DNA from: Shinella sumterensis
Lineage (GTDB): Bacteria > Pseudomonadota > Alphaproteobacteria > Rhizobiales > Rhizobiaceae
NCBI RefSeq assembly: GCF_004514425.2
Contig: NZ_MYFN02000004.1
Span: 186,001-250,000, forward strand
Direction: 5' to 3'
DNA: 64,000 nucleotides
Under the pieces are notes generated by a model that saw only the letters and a program-made list of their open reading frames with translations, did no database searches and had not been told where the DNA came from. Shown one piece after another: positions 1 to 10,213 of this stretch. A program made the position numbers and the translations under genes. Each line of letters starts with the position of its first letter. Within the stretch, counting starts at the first letter, position 1.

Positions 1-180
1 GAAAAGCAGGGGCAGGATCTGAACGACTTTCCGCATCTCAAGCGGTGGTTCGAGACGGTGATGGCGCGGCCGGCCGTCGAGCGCGGCATCGCGGTCGGTC
101 AGGAAGAGCGGGCCCGCCAGGCCAACCTTGCCGAGGACAAGGAAGCCCAGAAGATCCTGTTCGGCCAGCGCGCGCGATAA
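1..180 (+). CDS. Glutathione S-transferase, C-terminal fragment
   Basis: The reading frame is open from the first base of the window and stops at 178-180, leaving the last 59 residues. The segment DFPHLKRWFETVMARPAVERG is the typical end of the helical C-terminal domain of bacterial GSTs of the YfcG/Ure2p kind, where a conserved Asp/Pro/W block precedes the ARPAV motif. These enzymes conjugate or reduce thiol substrates with glutathione in the cytoplasm. The catalytic N-terminal thioredoxin-like domain lies outside the window, so substrate class cannot be judged. A strong hairpin terminator follows. Confidence 0.75.
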   Translation, partial: EKQGQDLNDFPHLKRWFETVMARPAVERGIAVGQEERARQANLAEDKEAQKILFGQRAR

Positions 181-189
181 TCGAGACGG

Positions 190-225
190 CAAAGCCGGCG
201 CTTGGCGCCGGCTTTTCGATTTTTT
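190..225. terminator. Bidirectional rho-independent terminator
   Basis: A perfect 11-bp stem AAAGCCGGCGC / GCGCCGGCTTT with a ttg-type loop, flanked by A on the left and T-rich sequence on the right. It sits between the convergent GST and DUF2147 genes and can serve both. Confidence 0.8.
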
Positions 226-562
226 AGAGCCGTGTCCAGGTCTGTGACTTGCACAGAACCGCCAGCACGCAGCCCTTCATGCGCAGCGAGCTGCCACTGA
301 CCGTGCCGGAGCCGCTATAGGTCTTGTCCGTTTCCGGGTCGGTGATCGAGCCGCTGTAGTCGGTGCCGGCGCCCTTCATCTGGCCGATGCGCTTGCCGGC
401 ATGTTTTCCCGTCTTCAAGGTAATGCAGAAGCCGCCGCCGCATTTGGCGATCGCCGCGGTCGCGCCGCTTGCCGTCTTCCAGTTGCCTTCGATCGGCTCG
501 GCGGCATTGGCGACGACGGGCATGGCGACAAGGGCTGCAATGAGCAAGGTCCTCAGTTTCAT
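224..562 (-). CDS. DUF2147-family exported protein
   Basis: 112 residues with a clear Sec signal peptide (MKLRTLLIAALVAMPVVANA, cleavage after ANA). The mature part begins EPIEGNWKT and contains the GNWK start, a central KTGKHAGKRIGQMKG segment and a final MKGCVLAVLCKSQTW segment, the pattern of DUF2147 beta-barrel-like periplasmic proteins. Four cysteines (GGGFC, KGC, VLC pattern) may form disulfides. The start has a good Shine-Dalgarno (ggaggagg about 5 nt upstream). Function of the family is not established. Confidence 0.8.
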   Translation of the reverse strand: MKLRTLLIAALVAMPVVANAAEPIEGNWKTASGATAAIAKCGGGFCITLKTGKHAGKRIGQMKGAGTDYSGSITDPETDKTYSGSGTVSGSSLRMKGCVLAVLCKSQTWTRL

Positions 563-1027
563 TCTCTTCCTCCTCCAGAATGAGCGCGCAGAATATCTTA
601 CGCAAACGTAAAGGTAAATATGCGTGAAACGCGAATCCCGCGCGGTGGAAAAGGGGCGGAGCGACCGTAAAATCGTGGTCCGGAAATTTGCCGCCGTTCG
701 CTGTGGTTAGCGAAGCGTTGAAATCGTCGTTTGAACAATCGGTAAATTTTGAAGCAAATCCGCCGGATTTCAGAGGGTCCGATGTTTAACGAAAATCCAA
801 TTTTACCAAGCGTTTGGATTTTGTTCGTCTCAAATTAAGCATGCCTTTTAAGCGCATTTTGAAGGCCCCGCGGCATAGTGGAGCCATAAGACGAGCACGG
901 GATAACCGGCCGGCAAAACTCTCGGGGAAGACCAAGGCCGCGCAGACGGCAGGCGCCACGAGAGGCCCGAAAGGGCAGGTAAAACAGGACAAAAGAACAG
1001 AAAACCAGTCAGACAGGGACTATCGAA
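563..1027. other. Intergenic region, no gene seen
   Basis: About 465 nt between divergent genes. It is relatively AT-rich around 700-840 and presumably carries the promoters of the DUF2147 gene (leftward) and the Sel1 gene (rightward). ORFs here lack ribosome sites and recognisable products. Confidence 0.5.
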
Positions 1028-1297
1028 ATGGCACGCTTTGATTTTCAGAACACCGAAACGGCCGCCATGACTGGCGGTGACAACCGCGCCGAAACCTTCT
1101 GCGACATGGGCCTGATGTATGCGACGGGTCGCGGTTGCGATATCGATGTCGTCCAGGCGCACAAATGGCTCAACATCGCCGCGATCAAGGGCTGCGACCG
1201 CGCCGCCGAACTGCGTGCCGATCTTGCCGCGACAATGACGAAGACCGACCTCGCGCTCGCGCTGCGCGCCGCCCGCGAGTGGATGACGCTGCATTGA
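1028..1297 (+). CDS. Small Sel1-repeat protein
   Basis: 89 residues. The core FCDMGLMYATGRGCDIDVVQAHKWLNIAAIKGCDRAAELRADL is one Sel1-like helical repeat (A-x-G..D.VQAHKWLNIAA..G...A...R). Such single-repeat cytoplasmic proteins are common in Rhizobiaceae and are thought to be protein-interaction modules; no partner can be named. An AGGGA-like Shine-Dalgarno lies 9 nt before the ATG. Confidence 0.75.
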   Translation: MARFDFQNTETAAMTGGDNRAETFCDMGLMYATGRGCDIDVVQAHKWLNIAAIKGCDRAAELRADLAATMTKTDLALALRAAREWMTLH

Positions 1298-1380
1298 GTG
1301 AAGGCATTAGGTCTTAGGCAGTAGGCATTAGGCGATTGCGGCGAAGAAGAAACTTGAAAACCAAGCCGCCGTCGTAAAAT

Positions 1381-2524
<1,144 letters not shown>

Positions 2525-2607
2525 GAAAACGCCTGGATCGGGAAGGGACATAGTGCCGGAATCGGTTTTGCAGGCACCCTAGCCAATAATCCCCGGTCGC
2601 GAAACGG

Positions 2608-3036
2608 TCAGGTGATGCGCGATCCCACGCCGGCTTTTTCGACGCCCACCATGTAGCGCCGCTCCGGCACTTTCGGCTTTGCCGCGCCGCCACCGGTGAA
2701 GTAGTCGGCGCGCACGATGGTGTGCAGCAGTTCCTCGTCGATTTCCTTGATGAACTGCACGCCGATGCGCTTGTCGGTGCGATAGACCTCCGCGCAGCCG
2801 ATACGCGAAGCGACACCCACGACGGAGAGATAATAGTGCAGCGGCAGGCCGATCGTCGTGGTGACGCTGAAGCTCGCGCCGCCCTGCGAGATGTCGATCA
2901 ACTGGCAGCTGCGCATTTTCGGCGCGCCCAGATCGAAGCCCACGGTCATCAGCATGCCCTGCCGGTTGACGGAGTAACGCTCCCACTTGCGTTCATAAAG
3001 GCCCGCGGCGGAACGCGGATCGGCGCCAATGCTCAT
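2608..3036 (-). CDS. PilZ-domain protein
   Basis: 142 residues from the ATG at 3036, which has GGGAG about 9 nt upstream; a GTG start at 3072 would add 12 residues. Visible motifs are RYSVNRQGMLM (the RxxxR-type region that contacts cyclic di-GMP) and QLIDISQGGASFSV (the D/NxSxxG motif), followed by a strand-rich segment ending in IGVQFIKEI. This is a stand-alone PilZ receptor for c-di-GMP, likely cytoplasmic. A second PilZ-like gene lies upstream in the same direction. Confidence 0.75.
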   Translation of the reverse strand: MSIGADPRSAAGLYERKWERYSVNRQGMLMTVGFDLGAPKMRSCQLIDISQGGASFSVTTTIGLPLHYYLSVVGVASRIGCAEVYRTDKRIGVQFIKEIDEELLHTIVRADYFTGGGAAKPKVPERRYMVGVEKAGVGSRIT

Positions 3037-3157
3037 TGCGATACTCCCGAGGAGGACGATCATGTCCGACACAGATGGGCAGTGTCGCAGCGGAGTATTT
3101 TGTTTCGCTGAAGCAAATTTTTAAAAGTTTAATCGACGCATTTTTCCGTGCGGCCGA

Positions 3158-3514
3158 TCAGGCGTCCTGGAGGTCGGCCGGTCGCCCCAGCACCACCTTG
3201 AGGAAATCCGCATCGAGGAACATGTTGAAGCGCACCACCATCTCGTCGCCGCCGCGCTTGAACTCGGTGCAGGGAATGCCGTCACGGATGCCCTGGATTT
3301 CCAGATAGAAGTTTTCAGGCAGCGTCAGCGTCCGGTTGATGGAGAGCACCGCACCCGCGCTGGAAATGCTGCGGATCAGGCAGGTATAGCGCAGCGCCGT
3401 GCTGAGGTGGTGGCCGATCGGTGTGATGAAGCCGGGCCTGTCCAGCCTGTACTGGACGAAACTGCGCTTGGGCTGCCGTGGATGGGCCTGTTCGTGGAGA
3501 TGTTCGAGAGGCAT
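3158..3514 (-). CDS. PilZ-like protein with weak binding motif
   Basis: 118 residues, Shine-Dalgarno GGGAGG 6 nt before the ATG. CLIRSISSAGAVLSI matches the xSxxG strand and MVVRFNMF the final strand of PilZ domains, but the N-terminal RxxxR arginines are not clear (PKRSFVQYRLDRPG). It may be a PilZ domain that no longer binds c-di-GMP and acts with its downstream neighbour at 2608-3036. Confidence 0.6.
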   Translation of the reverse strand: MPLEHLHEQAHPRQPKRSFVQYRLDRPGFITPIGHHLSTALRYTCLIRSISSAGAVLSINRTLTLPENFYLEIQGIRDGIPCTEFKRGGDEMVVRFNMFLDADFLKVVLGRPADLQDA

Positions 3515-3648
3515 GAAGCCCTCCCGCTTCTGTTGCCGGACTGGGATTGTACCGAAACGGGATGGAGAAAGCGTAAAAGCGGCCGCCCGTATTCTAACGA
3601 GCGGCCGCAGAATTTGCGAAATGCCAGTTTGCGAAATGTCAGGTCGGC

Positions 3649-4872
3649 TTACTGGAAGGCCTGGAGGCCGGTCTGCGCGCGGCCGAGGATCAGCGCGTGA
3701 ATGTCGTGCGTGCCCTCATAGGTGTTGACGGCTTCCAGGTTCATCACGTGGCGGATGACGCCATACTCGTCCGAAACGCCGTTGCCGCCGTGCATGTCGC
3801 GGGAAACGCGCGCGATATCGAGCGCCTTGCCGCAATTGTTGCGCTTCATCAGCGAGATGAGCTCGGCAGGCGCGCGGTGTTCGTCGAACAGGCGGCCAAG
3901 CCGCAGCGCGCCCTGCAGGCCGAGCGCGATTTCGGTTTCCATGTCGGCGAGCTTCTTCTGGATGAGCTGCGTGGCGGCGAGCGGCTTGCCGAACTGCTTG
4001 CGGTCGAGCGTGTACTGGCGCGCGGCGTGCCAGCAGAATTCGGCAGCTCCCATCGCGCCCCAGGCGATGCCGTAGCGGGCGCGGTTGAGGCAGCCGAAGG
4101 GACCGGCGAGGCCCGCCACTTCCGGCAGCAGGTTTTCATCGGGAACGAAGACGTCCTGCATCATGATCATGCCGGTGACGGAGGCGCGCAGCGAGAACTT
4201 GCCCTCGATCTTCGGCGTCTCGAAGCCCTTCATGCCGCGTTCCAGCACGAAGCCCTTGATCTTGTTGTCATGCGCGTCGGACTTGGCCCAGACGACGGCG
4301 ACATCGGCGATCGGCGAATTGGTGATCCAGTTCTTCGCGCCCGAGATCAGGTAGCCGCCGTCGACCTTCTTCGCGCGGGTGATCATGGAGGAGGGGTCCG
4401 AACCGTGGTCCGGCTCCGTCAGGCCGAAACAGCCGACCCATTCGCCGGAAGCAAGCTTCGGCAGGTACTTCTTGCGGGTCTCTTCGGTGCCGTAGGCGAA
4501 GATCGGGTGCATGACGAGAGAGGACTGCACCGACATGGCCGAGCGGTAGCCGGAATCGACGCGTTCCACCTCGCGGGCGACGAGGCCGTAGGACACGTAG
4601 TTGGCGCCGACGCCGCCATATTCTTCCGGAATGGTCGGGCCGAGGAGGCCGAGTTCGCCCATCTCGCTCATGATCTCGCGATGGAAGATTTCGTGGCGGT
4701 TGGCTTCGGTCACGCGGCTGGCGAGCTTGTCCTGGCAGTAGGCGCGCGCGGTGTCGCGGATCATGCGCTCCTCGTCCGTCAGCTGGTCCTCGAGCAGGAA
4801 GGGATCGGCCCAGTCGAAGGGCGCCATCTTGGCGCGCGCCTGCTCGGGGGTGGCGCTGTGGTGCTCGCTCAT
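3649..4872 (-). CDS. gcdH: Glutaryl-CoA dehydrogenase
   Basis: 407 residues from the ATG at 4872, chosen because GGAGG stands 6 nt upstream. Acyl-CoA dehydrogenase signatures: [16 protein letters not shown] (FAD/substrate site), [39 protein letters not shown], and the end motif [20 protein letters not shown], whose glutamate is the catalytic base. The [22 protein letters not shown] block is typical of GcdH, which oxidatively decarboxylates glutaryl-CoA to crotonyl-CoA in lysine and tryptophan breakdown, passing electrons to ETF. Length is normal. It is a single gene with divergent neighbours. Confidence 0.9.
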   Translation of the reverse strand: MSEHHSATPEQARAKMAPFDWADPFLLEDQLTDEERMIRDTARAYCQDKLASRVTEANRHEIFHREIMSEMGELGLLGPTIPEEYGGVGANYVSYGLVAREVERVDSGYRSAMSVQSSLVMHPIFAYGTEETRKKYLPKLASGEWVGCFGLTEPDHGSDPSSMITRAKKVDGGYLISGAKNWITNSPIADVAVVWAKSDAHDNKIKGFVLERGMKGFETPKIEGKFSLRASVTGMIMMQDVFVPDENLLPEVAGLAGPFGCLNRARYGIAWGAMGAAEFCWHAARQYTLDRKQFGKPLAATQLIQKKLADMETEIALGLQGALRLGRLFDEHRAPAELISLMKRNNCGKALDIARVSRDMHGGNGVSDEYGVIRHVMNLEAVNTYEGTHDIHALILGRAQTGLQAFQ

Positions 4873-5101
4873 GGGGTTCCTCCTGTCGCGGATCTGTCGT
4901 GGCAGAAGTGCTACATCAGCTTGGCCGGGTTCGAAAGGCCGGGAACGAAATGCGGGGCTTTGCACTTTGGCTATTTATGAATGCCCTCATGAATCCGCAG
5001 AATGAGCCTTCCCCGCTATTTCGCTGCCTGCGCCTTGATCCTGCCGCGCGCGCTGCGCACATTATCTGACGATGAGCAATTCCATGAAAGAGAGGCCGAG
5101 C

Positions 5102-6130
5102 ATGCGGGACCGCTTCAAGCGATCGGTCGAGCGACTGTTACCGGCCCAAACGCGGCTGAGCGACCTGTTCTGGCCGTTCCAGCCGACCACGGAGCGCAAG
5201 ACGCCGGCCGTACGCCGCCGCGCCGGCACGGCCTCGCCGCTTGTCGAGACGAGCGATTTCGGCAGCAATCCCGGTGGCCTGCGCATGTTCATGCATGTTC
5301 CCGCGGGGCTGCCGGCCGGGCGTGCGCTCGTGCTGGTGCTGCATGGCTGCCGGCAGGATGCCGAAAGCTACGATCGCGCCGCCGGCTGGGCATCGCTGGC
5401 CGACGAGCGTGGATTTGCCGTCGTCTATGCCCAGCAGCGCGAGGCGAACAATCCTCGTCTGTGTTTCACCTGGTTCCGCCCGAGCGAGGTGACGCGCGAC
5501 CGCGGCGAACTCATGTCGATCCGCCAGATCGTGAGCCATGCGGCCGGCCTTGCGGCAAGTGACCCGCAGCGCGTCTTCATAACGGGCCTTTCGGCCGGCG
5601 GCGCCATGACGGCGGCGATGCTGGCGAACTATCCGGACGTCTTTGCCGGCGGTGCGATCATCGCCGGCCTGCCGTTCGGCGCTGCCCGCGACGCCACGCG
5701 CGCCTTCGATGCGATGGCGCAGGCCCCGGATCACACGCCCCGCGCCTGGGCCGATCTGGTACGCCTCGTTTCACCCCGAATGCCGCACAAGCCGGCAATC
5801 TCCGTCTGGCATGGCACCGCCGACGAGACCGTCGCGCTCTCCAACGGCCGCGCGCTGGTCGACCAATGGCGCGACCTCTACCGCCTGCCCAAGGATGCCT
5901 TCGTGGAAAAGCGCCTGAAAGGCCGCCGCACCCGCATCTGGCCGGACAAGGACGGCAAGCCGCTCGTCACCTTCCACGAAATCGACGGCATGGGCCACGG
6001 CACGCCGGTCACGGCAGGCGAGGGCGGCGGCCACGCCGTCTCCAGGGAGCCGTTCATGCTGGAAGCAGGGTTCTCCTCGACGCTGGAGATCGCGAAGGAA
6101 TGGGGCCTGACGCGGAAGTGGAAGCGGTAG
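5102..6130 (+). CDS. PHB depolymerase/LpqC-family esterase
   Basis: 342 residues if translation begins at the ATG at 5102 (AGAGAGG upstream); ATGs at 5072 and 5084 are in frame. The core is an alpha/beta hydrolase: ALVLVLHGCRQDAESY (oxyanion region), VFITGLSAGGAMTAAML with the nucleophile Ser in GLSAGG, WHGTADETV with the likely Asp, and IDGMGHGTPV with the His. This is the signature of the poly(3-hydroxyalkanoate) depolymerase (LpqC/esterase) family. No signal peptide is visible, so an intracellular polyester or feruloyl-type ester is more likely than extracellular PHB. Confidence 0.75.
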   Translation: MRDRFKRSVERLLPAQTRLSDLFWPFQPTTERKTPAVRRRAGTASPLVETSDFGSNPGGLRMFMHVPAGLPAGRALVLVLHGCRQDAESYDRAAGWASLADERGFAVVYAQQREANNPRLCFTWFRPSEVTRDRGELMSIRQIVSHAAGLAASDPQRVFITGLSAGGAMTAAMLANYPDVFAGGAIIAGLPFGAARDATRAFDAMAQAPDHTPRAWADLVRLVSPRMPHKPAISVWHGTADETVALSNGRALVDQWRDLYRLPKDAFVEKRLKGRRTRIWPDKDGKPLVTFHEIDGMGHGTPVTAGEGGGHAVSREPFMLEAGFSSTLEIAKEWGLTRKWKR

Positions 6131-6162
6131 AGCTAGAGCTAGAGCTAGAGCTAGAGCTAGAG
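6128..6162. repeat. Hexamer tandem repeat (TAGAGC)n
   Basis: Five to six tandem copies of TAGAGC starting exactly at the TAG stop codon of the esterase gene. Every copy restores a TAG in frame, so copy-number change would not extend that protein. Confidence 0.9.
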
Positions 6163-6234
6163 GCCAGCCTGTTCATGCGCCAATCACGCCCACCACTGCC
6201 GCGACGCGCACCAACCCGGATATCGCCCGCAAAC

Positions 6235-6337
6235 CTCTCCGTCGTCATCCTCGGGCTTGACCCGAGGATCCACACATCCGCACCGTCTCGCTTGTGGAAT
6301 GGATCCTCGGGTCAAGCCCGAGGATGACGACGGAGAG
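6235..6337. repeat. Long palindromic intergenic element, copy A
   Basis: Two perfect 38-bp inverted arms (6235-6272 and 6300-6337), each containing CCTCGGGCTTGACCCGAGG, around a 27-nt loop. It lies between the convergent esterase and iolB genes, where it may stop transcription from both sides. Rhizobial genomes carry many such mosaic palindromes (RIME-like); copy B is at 8211-8297. Confidence 0.9.
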
Positions 6338-6395
6338 GACGGGGTTTACCGTGAGCCTACGAGCAAGCCGGTCGCTTGCCGAATGATATGCATGC

Positions 6396-7190
6396 CTACT
6401 TCAGCAGCCACTCATGCTCCCTCGCGTTGTGGAACTTCCACACGCGCTTCGGCCCGGCCATCACATTCAGGTAATAGAGGTCGTAGCCGTGGATGGTCGC
6501 GCAGGGGTGGTAGCCCCTGGGCACCAGCGTCACGTCGCCATCCTCCACCGCCATGGCCTCGTCCAGCGAGCGGTCGTCGGTATACACGCGCTGGAAGGCG
6601 AAGCCCTGGGGCGGGTTGAGGCGGTGGTAGTAGGTCTCTTCCAGCAGGCTTTCGTTAGGCAGGTCGTCCCGGTCGTGCTTGTGCGAGGGGTAGGACGAGG
6701 TGTTGCCATTCGGCGTGATGACCTCCACGACGAGCAGAGAATGAGCCGAATTGTCGTCTTCCGGCATGATGTTGTGCACATGCCTGATGTTCGAGCCCTT
6801 GCCGCGGTGCAGCTGCGGATGCGTGCCGGGCGGAATGGCTTTCGCCTTGTAATCGCCGCCGCCCGGGGCCGAGCAGACGGCAAGTTCCATATCCGTCTCC
6901 GCCGTTACCGACCAGTTGGAGTTGGCGGGGATATAGAGCGCGTGCGGCGCGCCCTCGAAGGGGCTCATGCGCTCGCCGAGCACACCGAAATCCGCACCGC
7001 CCGCCGTCGCCTTGCCCTTGCCGGAAACCCACACGAGGCAGACCTCGCGGCTTCCCGTTTCCGCCGCGACGATCTCGCCGGGCTTCATCCGGTGCAGGTC
7101 GAAGCCGACATAGGTCCAGCCGGCGCTTTCGGGCGTGACATGGCTGACACGGCCGTGGGCGCCCTGGGGTTTGACGAGCAGGTTCGGCAT
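6396..7190 (-). CDS. iolB: 5-deoxy-glucuronate isomerase
   Basis: 264 residues, the normal family length. IolB converts 5-deoxy-glucuronate to 2-deoxy-5-keto-gluconate. Double cupin fold: ICH-rich metal site NIRHVHNIMPEDDNSAHSLLVVEV, SYPSHKHDRDDLPNESLLEETYYHRLNPPQGFAFQRVYT and the C-terminal VPRGYHPCATIHGYDLYYLNVMAGP are family hallmarks. It is the last gene of the minus-strand run iolC-iolD-iolE-iolB, 36 nt after iolE, with the long palindrome just beyond its stop. Confidence 0.95.
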   Translation of the reverse strand: MPNLLVKPQGAHGRVSHVTPESAGWTYVGFDLHRMKPGEIVAAETGSREVCLVWVSGKGKATAGGADFGVLGERMSPFEGAPHALYIPANSNWSVTAETDMELAVCSAPGGGDYKAKAIPPGTHPQLHRGKGSNIRHVHNIMPEDDNSAHSLLVVEVITPNGNTSSYPSHKHDRDDLPNESLLEETYYHRLNPPQGFAFQRVYTDDRSLDEAMAVEDGDVTLVPRGYHPCATIHGYDLYYLNVMAGPKRVWKFHNAREHEWLLK

Positions 7191-7226
7191 GGGCTTGGTC
7201 CTTTCCTTCAGGCGGGCGGGTGAGGC

Positions 7227-8147
7227 TTATCCCTTGGGAAAGCCTTCCGTCTCGACAGTATAACCGGCGGCGGTCATGACGCGCATCAGTTCGGCATGGC
7301 CGACTTCGGCCATCTTCGCCGGCGGCGCCTTGCGCGGATCCTGTTCGGCTTCCACGACGAACCAGCCTTCATAGCCGTAATCCGCGAAACGCTGCACGAT
7401 GGCGCCGAAATCGAGCGAGCCGTCGCCGGGAACGGTGAAGGCGCCGAGCGCCACCGCGTCGAGGAACGACTGCTTCGTGCGGTCCAGGCCGTCAACCACC
7501 GGGCGGCGGATGTCCTTCACATGCACATGGTTGATGCGGGCATGATGGTTGTCGATGGCGCGCAGCACGTCGCCGCCGGCAAAGGCGAGGTGCCCGGCAT
7601 CGAGCAGCAGCGGAATGCCTTCGCCCGAGTTTTTCATGAAGGCATCGAGTTCCGGCTCGGTCTCGACGACGGCAGCCATGTGGTGATGGTAGGAGAGCGG
7701 CATGCCCTGGTCGGCGCACCATTCGCCGAAGGCGGTGAGGCGGCGAGCGTAGGTCTTCATCTCGTCGTCGGAGAGGCGCGGCTTGGTGGCAAGCGGCCTG
7801 GAGCGGTCGCCCTGGATGGAGCGCCCGACTTCGCCATAGACGATGCAGGGCGCGTTGACGGCCTTGAACAGCGCGATCATCGGGGCGATGCGGTCCTTGT
7901 TGGCCGCAAGCTCCTCATCGACGAGCGTGCCGGAGAACCAGCCGCCGCACAGCGTCACGTCTGCGGCGCGCAGGATCGGCAGCATCTCCTCCGGGCTGCC
8001 CGGAAAGCGGCGGCCCTGTTCCATGCCCGTGAAGCCGGCCGTGCGCGACTGGCGCAGGCACTCTTCGAGGGACACGTCGTCGCTCAGTTCCGGAAGGTCG
8101 TCGTTCCACCAGGCGATGGGCGACATGCCGAGTTTGGCTTTCATCAT
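7227..8147 (-). CDS. iolE: Myo-inosose-2 dehydratase
   Basis: 307 residues from the ATG pair at 8147/8144, preceded by GGAG; the longer frame to 8216 has no ribosome site and enters the palindrome. KLGMSPIAWWNDDLPELSDDVSLEECL is the classic IolE N terminus. The remainder is a xylose-isomerase-like TIM barrel with metal-binding segments MPLSYHHHM, LLLDAGHLAFAGGD, INHVHVKDIRR and WFVVEAEQDP. It dehydrates 2-keto-myo-inositol to the trihydroxycyclohexane-dione used by IolD. Palindromic element B separates it from iolD, so message stability between the two could differ. Confidence 0.95.
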   Translation of the reverse strand: MMKAKLGMSPIAWWNDDLPELSDDVSLEECLRQSRTAGFTGMEQGRRFPGSPEEMLPILRAADVTLCGGWFSGTLVDEELAANKDRIAPMIALFKAVNAPCIVYGEVGRSIQGDRSRPLATKPRLSDDEMKTYARRLTAFGEWCADQGMPLSYHHHMAAVVETEPELDAFMKNSGEGIPLLLDAGHLAFAGGDVLRAIDNHHARINHVHVKDIRRPVVDGLDRTKQSFLDAVALGAFTVPGDGSLDFGAIVQRFADYGYEGWFVVEAEQDPRKAPPAKMAEVGHAELMRVMTAAGYTVETEGFPKG

Positions 8148-8210
8148 GGTCTCCTTGGCGGGAAGCGAGGCTTCCCATGTCATTGTTTGTCTCTCTCCCT
8201 CCCTCTCTAC

Positions 8211-8297
8211 CGTCATCCTCGGGCTTGACCCGAGGATCCACGCATCCGCACCGTCCTGCCTGTGGCATGGATCCTCGGGTCAAGCCCGAGGATGACG
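8211..8297. repeat. Long palindromic intergenic element, copy B
   Basis: Perfect 30-bp inverted arms (8211-8240 and 8268-8297), with the same core as copy A at 6235-6337 and a related loop (catccgcaccgt). It sits inside the iol operon between iolD and iolE. Confidence 0.9.
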
Positions 8298-8343
8298 AAG
8301 GGGAGGGAGGGTGACGATGGAGAGGTAGGATGGCGTATTGGTC

Positions 8344-10194
8344 CTAACCGATCGTCTGGGCCGCGCGCGCCTTCACATAGGCCTCGCGCGCCTTGTTGAC
8401 CTCGCTGCGCGGGCTGACCTCCGGCACCGCAACATCCCACCAGTGGCCACCCTCCTCGGTGGTGATCAGCGGGTCGGTATCGATGACGATGACCGACGTG
8501 CGGTCGTTGCCCTTGCTCTGCTCGATGGCCGTTTCGAGATCGGCGATGGAGGATACCTTGACCGCGACCGCCCCCATGCTCTCGGCATGCGCGCGGAAGT
8601 CGATATCCGGCATGACCTCGATCATCGCGTCTTTCAGGAGGTTGTTGAAGTTCGCGCCGCCGGTCGCCATCTGCAACCGATTGATGCAGCCGTAGCCGCG
8701 ATTGTCGAGCACGATGATGGTGAGCTTCTGGCCGAGCATGATCGAGGTGGAAAGCTCGGAATTCATCATCATGTAGGAGCCGTCGCCGACCATGACGACG
8801 ACATCCGCCTCCGGCCGCGCCAGCTTCACGCCGAGCGCGCCGGCAATCTCGTAGCCCATGCAGGAAAAGCCGTATTCCATGTGGTAGCCGCCGGGCTTCT
8901 TCGCCTGCCACAGCTTGTGCAACTCGCCCGGCAGGCCGCCGGCCGCGCAGACGAGAACCGAATTTTCGCCGCCGATCGCGCGCTGCACCGCGCCGATGAC
9001 CTGCGCGTCCGAGGGCAGGTCGGCGTTGGTCGGTGCCGTCGCGCGGTCCGCCGCCGCCATCCATTCGTCCTTGCGGGCCTTGGCCGTCTGCCTGACGGCA
9101 GCAGGGGCCGACCAGCCGTCAAGCGCTTGCGACAGCAGCTTCAGCCCTTCGCGCGCATCCGCGACGAGCGGCTGGCTGTCATGCTTGGCCGCATCGAAGG
9201 GCGCCGTGTTGAGGCCGATCATCGTCACGCCGCCGTTCTTGAACAGCGCCCACGAACCCGTCGTGAAGTCCTGCAGGCGCGTTCCGACGGCGAGGATGAC
9301 GTCGGCCTCCTCGGCAAAGGCGTTGGCGGCGGATGTGCCGGTCACGCCGACCGAGCCCATGCACAGCGGATGATCATCCGCAATGGCCGACTTGCCGGCC
9401 TGCGTGACCGCCACCGGAACGCCATGCGTTTCCGCGAACGCCTGGAGCTCGGCGGTCGCCTGCGAATAGAGCACGCCGCCGCCGGCGATGATCAGCGGCT
9501 TTTGCGCCTTGCGCAGCGTTTCGATGGCCGCTGCCAGTTCGTCCGTGTCGGGGCGGGGGCGGCGGGTCGTCCAGACCTTCTCCTCGAACAGGCTGGCAGG
9601 ATAGTCGTAGGCCTCGGCCTGCACGTCCTGGCAGAGCGACAGCGTCACCGGGCCGCAATCGACCGGATCGGTCAGCACCTGCATGGCGCGCTTGAGCGCG
9701 GAGATGATCTGCTCGGGCCGCGTGATCCGGTCGAAGTAACGCGAGACGCAGCGGAACGCGTCATTCACCGAGACGGTGCCGTCGCCGAAATTCTCGATCT
9801 GCTGGAGAACAGGGTCGGGAATGCGGTTGGCGAAGACGTCGCCGGGCAGGAACAGCACGGGCAGGCGGTTGACATGCGCGACGCCTGCGGCGGTGATCAT
9901 GTTCAGCGCGCCGGGGCCGATGGAGGTGGTGCAGGCCATGAAGCGCTGACGGAAGCTCGCCTTGGCGAAGGCGACGGCGGCATGCGCCATGCCCTGTTCG
10001 TTATGGGCGCGCAGCGTCGGCAGTTCGTTTCGCACCTGGTAGAGCGCTTCGCCCATGCCCGCGACGTTGCCGTGGCCGAAAATGCCCCACACGCCCGCGA
10101 AGATCGGCACCTTCCTGCCGTCCACGACGGTCATCTGCGCCTTCAGGAAATGCGTGACGGCCTGCGCCATCGTCAGCCGGATCGTCTTTGCCAT
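8344..10194 (-). CDS. iolD: 3D-(3,5/4)-trihydroxycyclohexane-1,2-dione acylhydrolase
   Basis: 616 residues, normal for IolD. Thiamine-diphosphate enzyme: N-terminal Pyr domain with FGHGNVAGMGEAL, central nucleotide-fold domain, and C-terminal PP domain with VVMVGDGSYMMMNSELSTSI ... LDNRGYGCINRLQ, the GDG-Nx motif that holds Mg-ThDP. It hydrolytically opens the inositol ring to 5-deoxy-glucuronate. The start has GGGAGGAAGAC just upstream, nearly the same leader as iolC, 19 nt beyond the iolC stop, so co-translation is likely. Confidence 0.95.
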   Translation of the reverse strand: MAKTIRLTMAQAVTHFLKAQMTVVDGRKVPIFAGVWGIFGHGNVAGMGEALYQVRNELPTLRAHNEQGMAHAAVAFAKASFRQRFMACTTSIGPGALNMITAAGVAHVNRLPVLFLPGDVFANRIPDPVLQQIENFGDGTVSVNDAFRCVSRYFDRITRPEQIISALKRAMQVLTDPVDCGPVTLSLCQDVQAEAYDYPASLFEEKVWTTRRPRPDTDELAAAIETLRKAQKPLIIAGGGVLYSQATAELQAFAETHGVPVAVTQAGKSAIADDHPLCMGSVGVTGTSAANAFAEEADVILAVGTRLQDFTTGSWALFKNGGVTMIGLNTAPFDAAKHDSQPLVADAREGLKLLSQALDGWSAPAAVRQTAKARKDEWMAAADRATAPTNADLPSDAQVIGAVQRAIGGENSVLVCAAGGLPGELHKLWQAKKPGGYHMEYGFSCMGYEIAGALGVKLARPEADVVVMVGDGSYMMMNSELSTSIMLGQKLTIIVLDNRGYGCINRLQMATGGANFNNLLKDAMIEVMPDIDFRAHAESMGAVAVKVSSIADLETAIEQSKGNDRTSVIVIDTDPLITTEEGGHWWDVAVPEVSPRSEVNKAREAYVKARAAQTIG

Positions 10195-10213
10195 GGTCTT
10201 CCTCCCGTATGCT

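Noticed and set aside
3697-4980. Plus-strand ORF opposite gcdH
   Set aside because: Shadow of a conserved acyl-CoA dehydrogenase.
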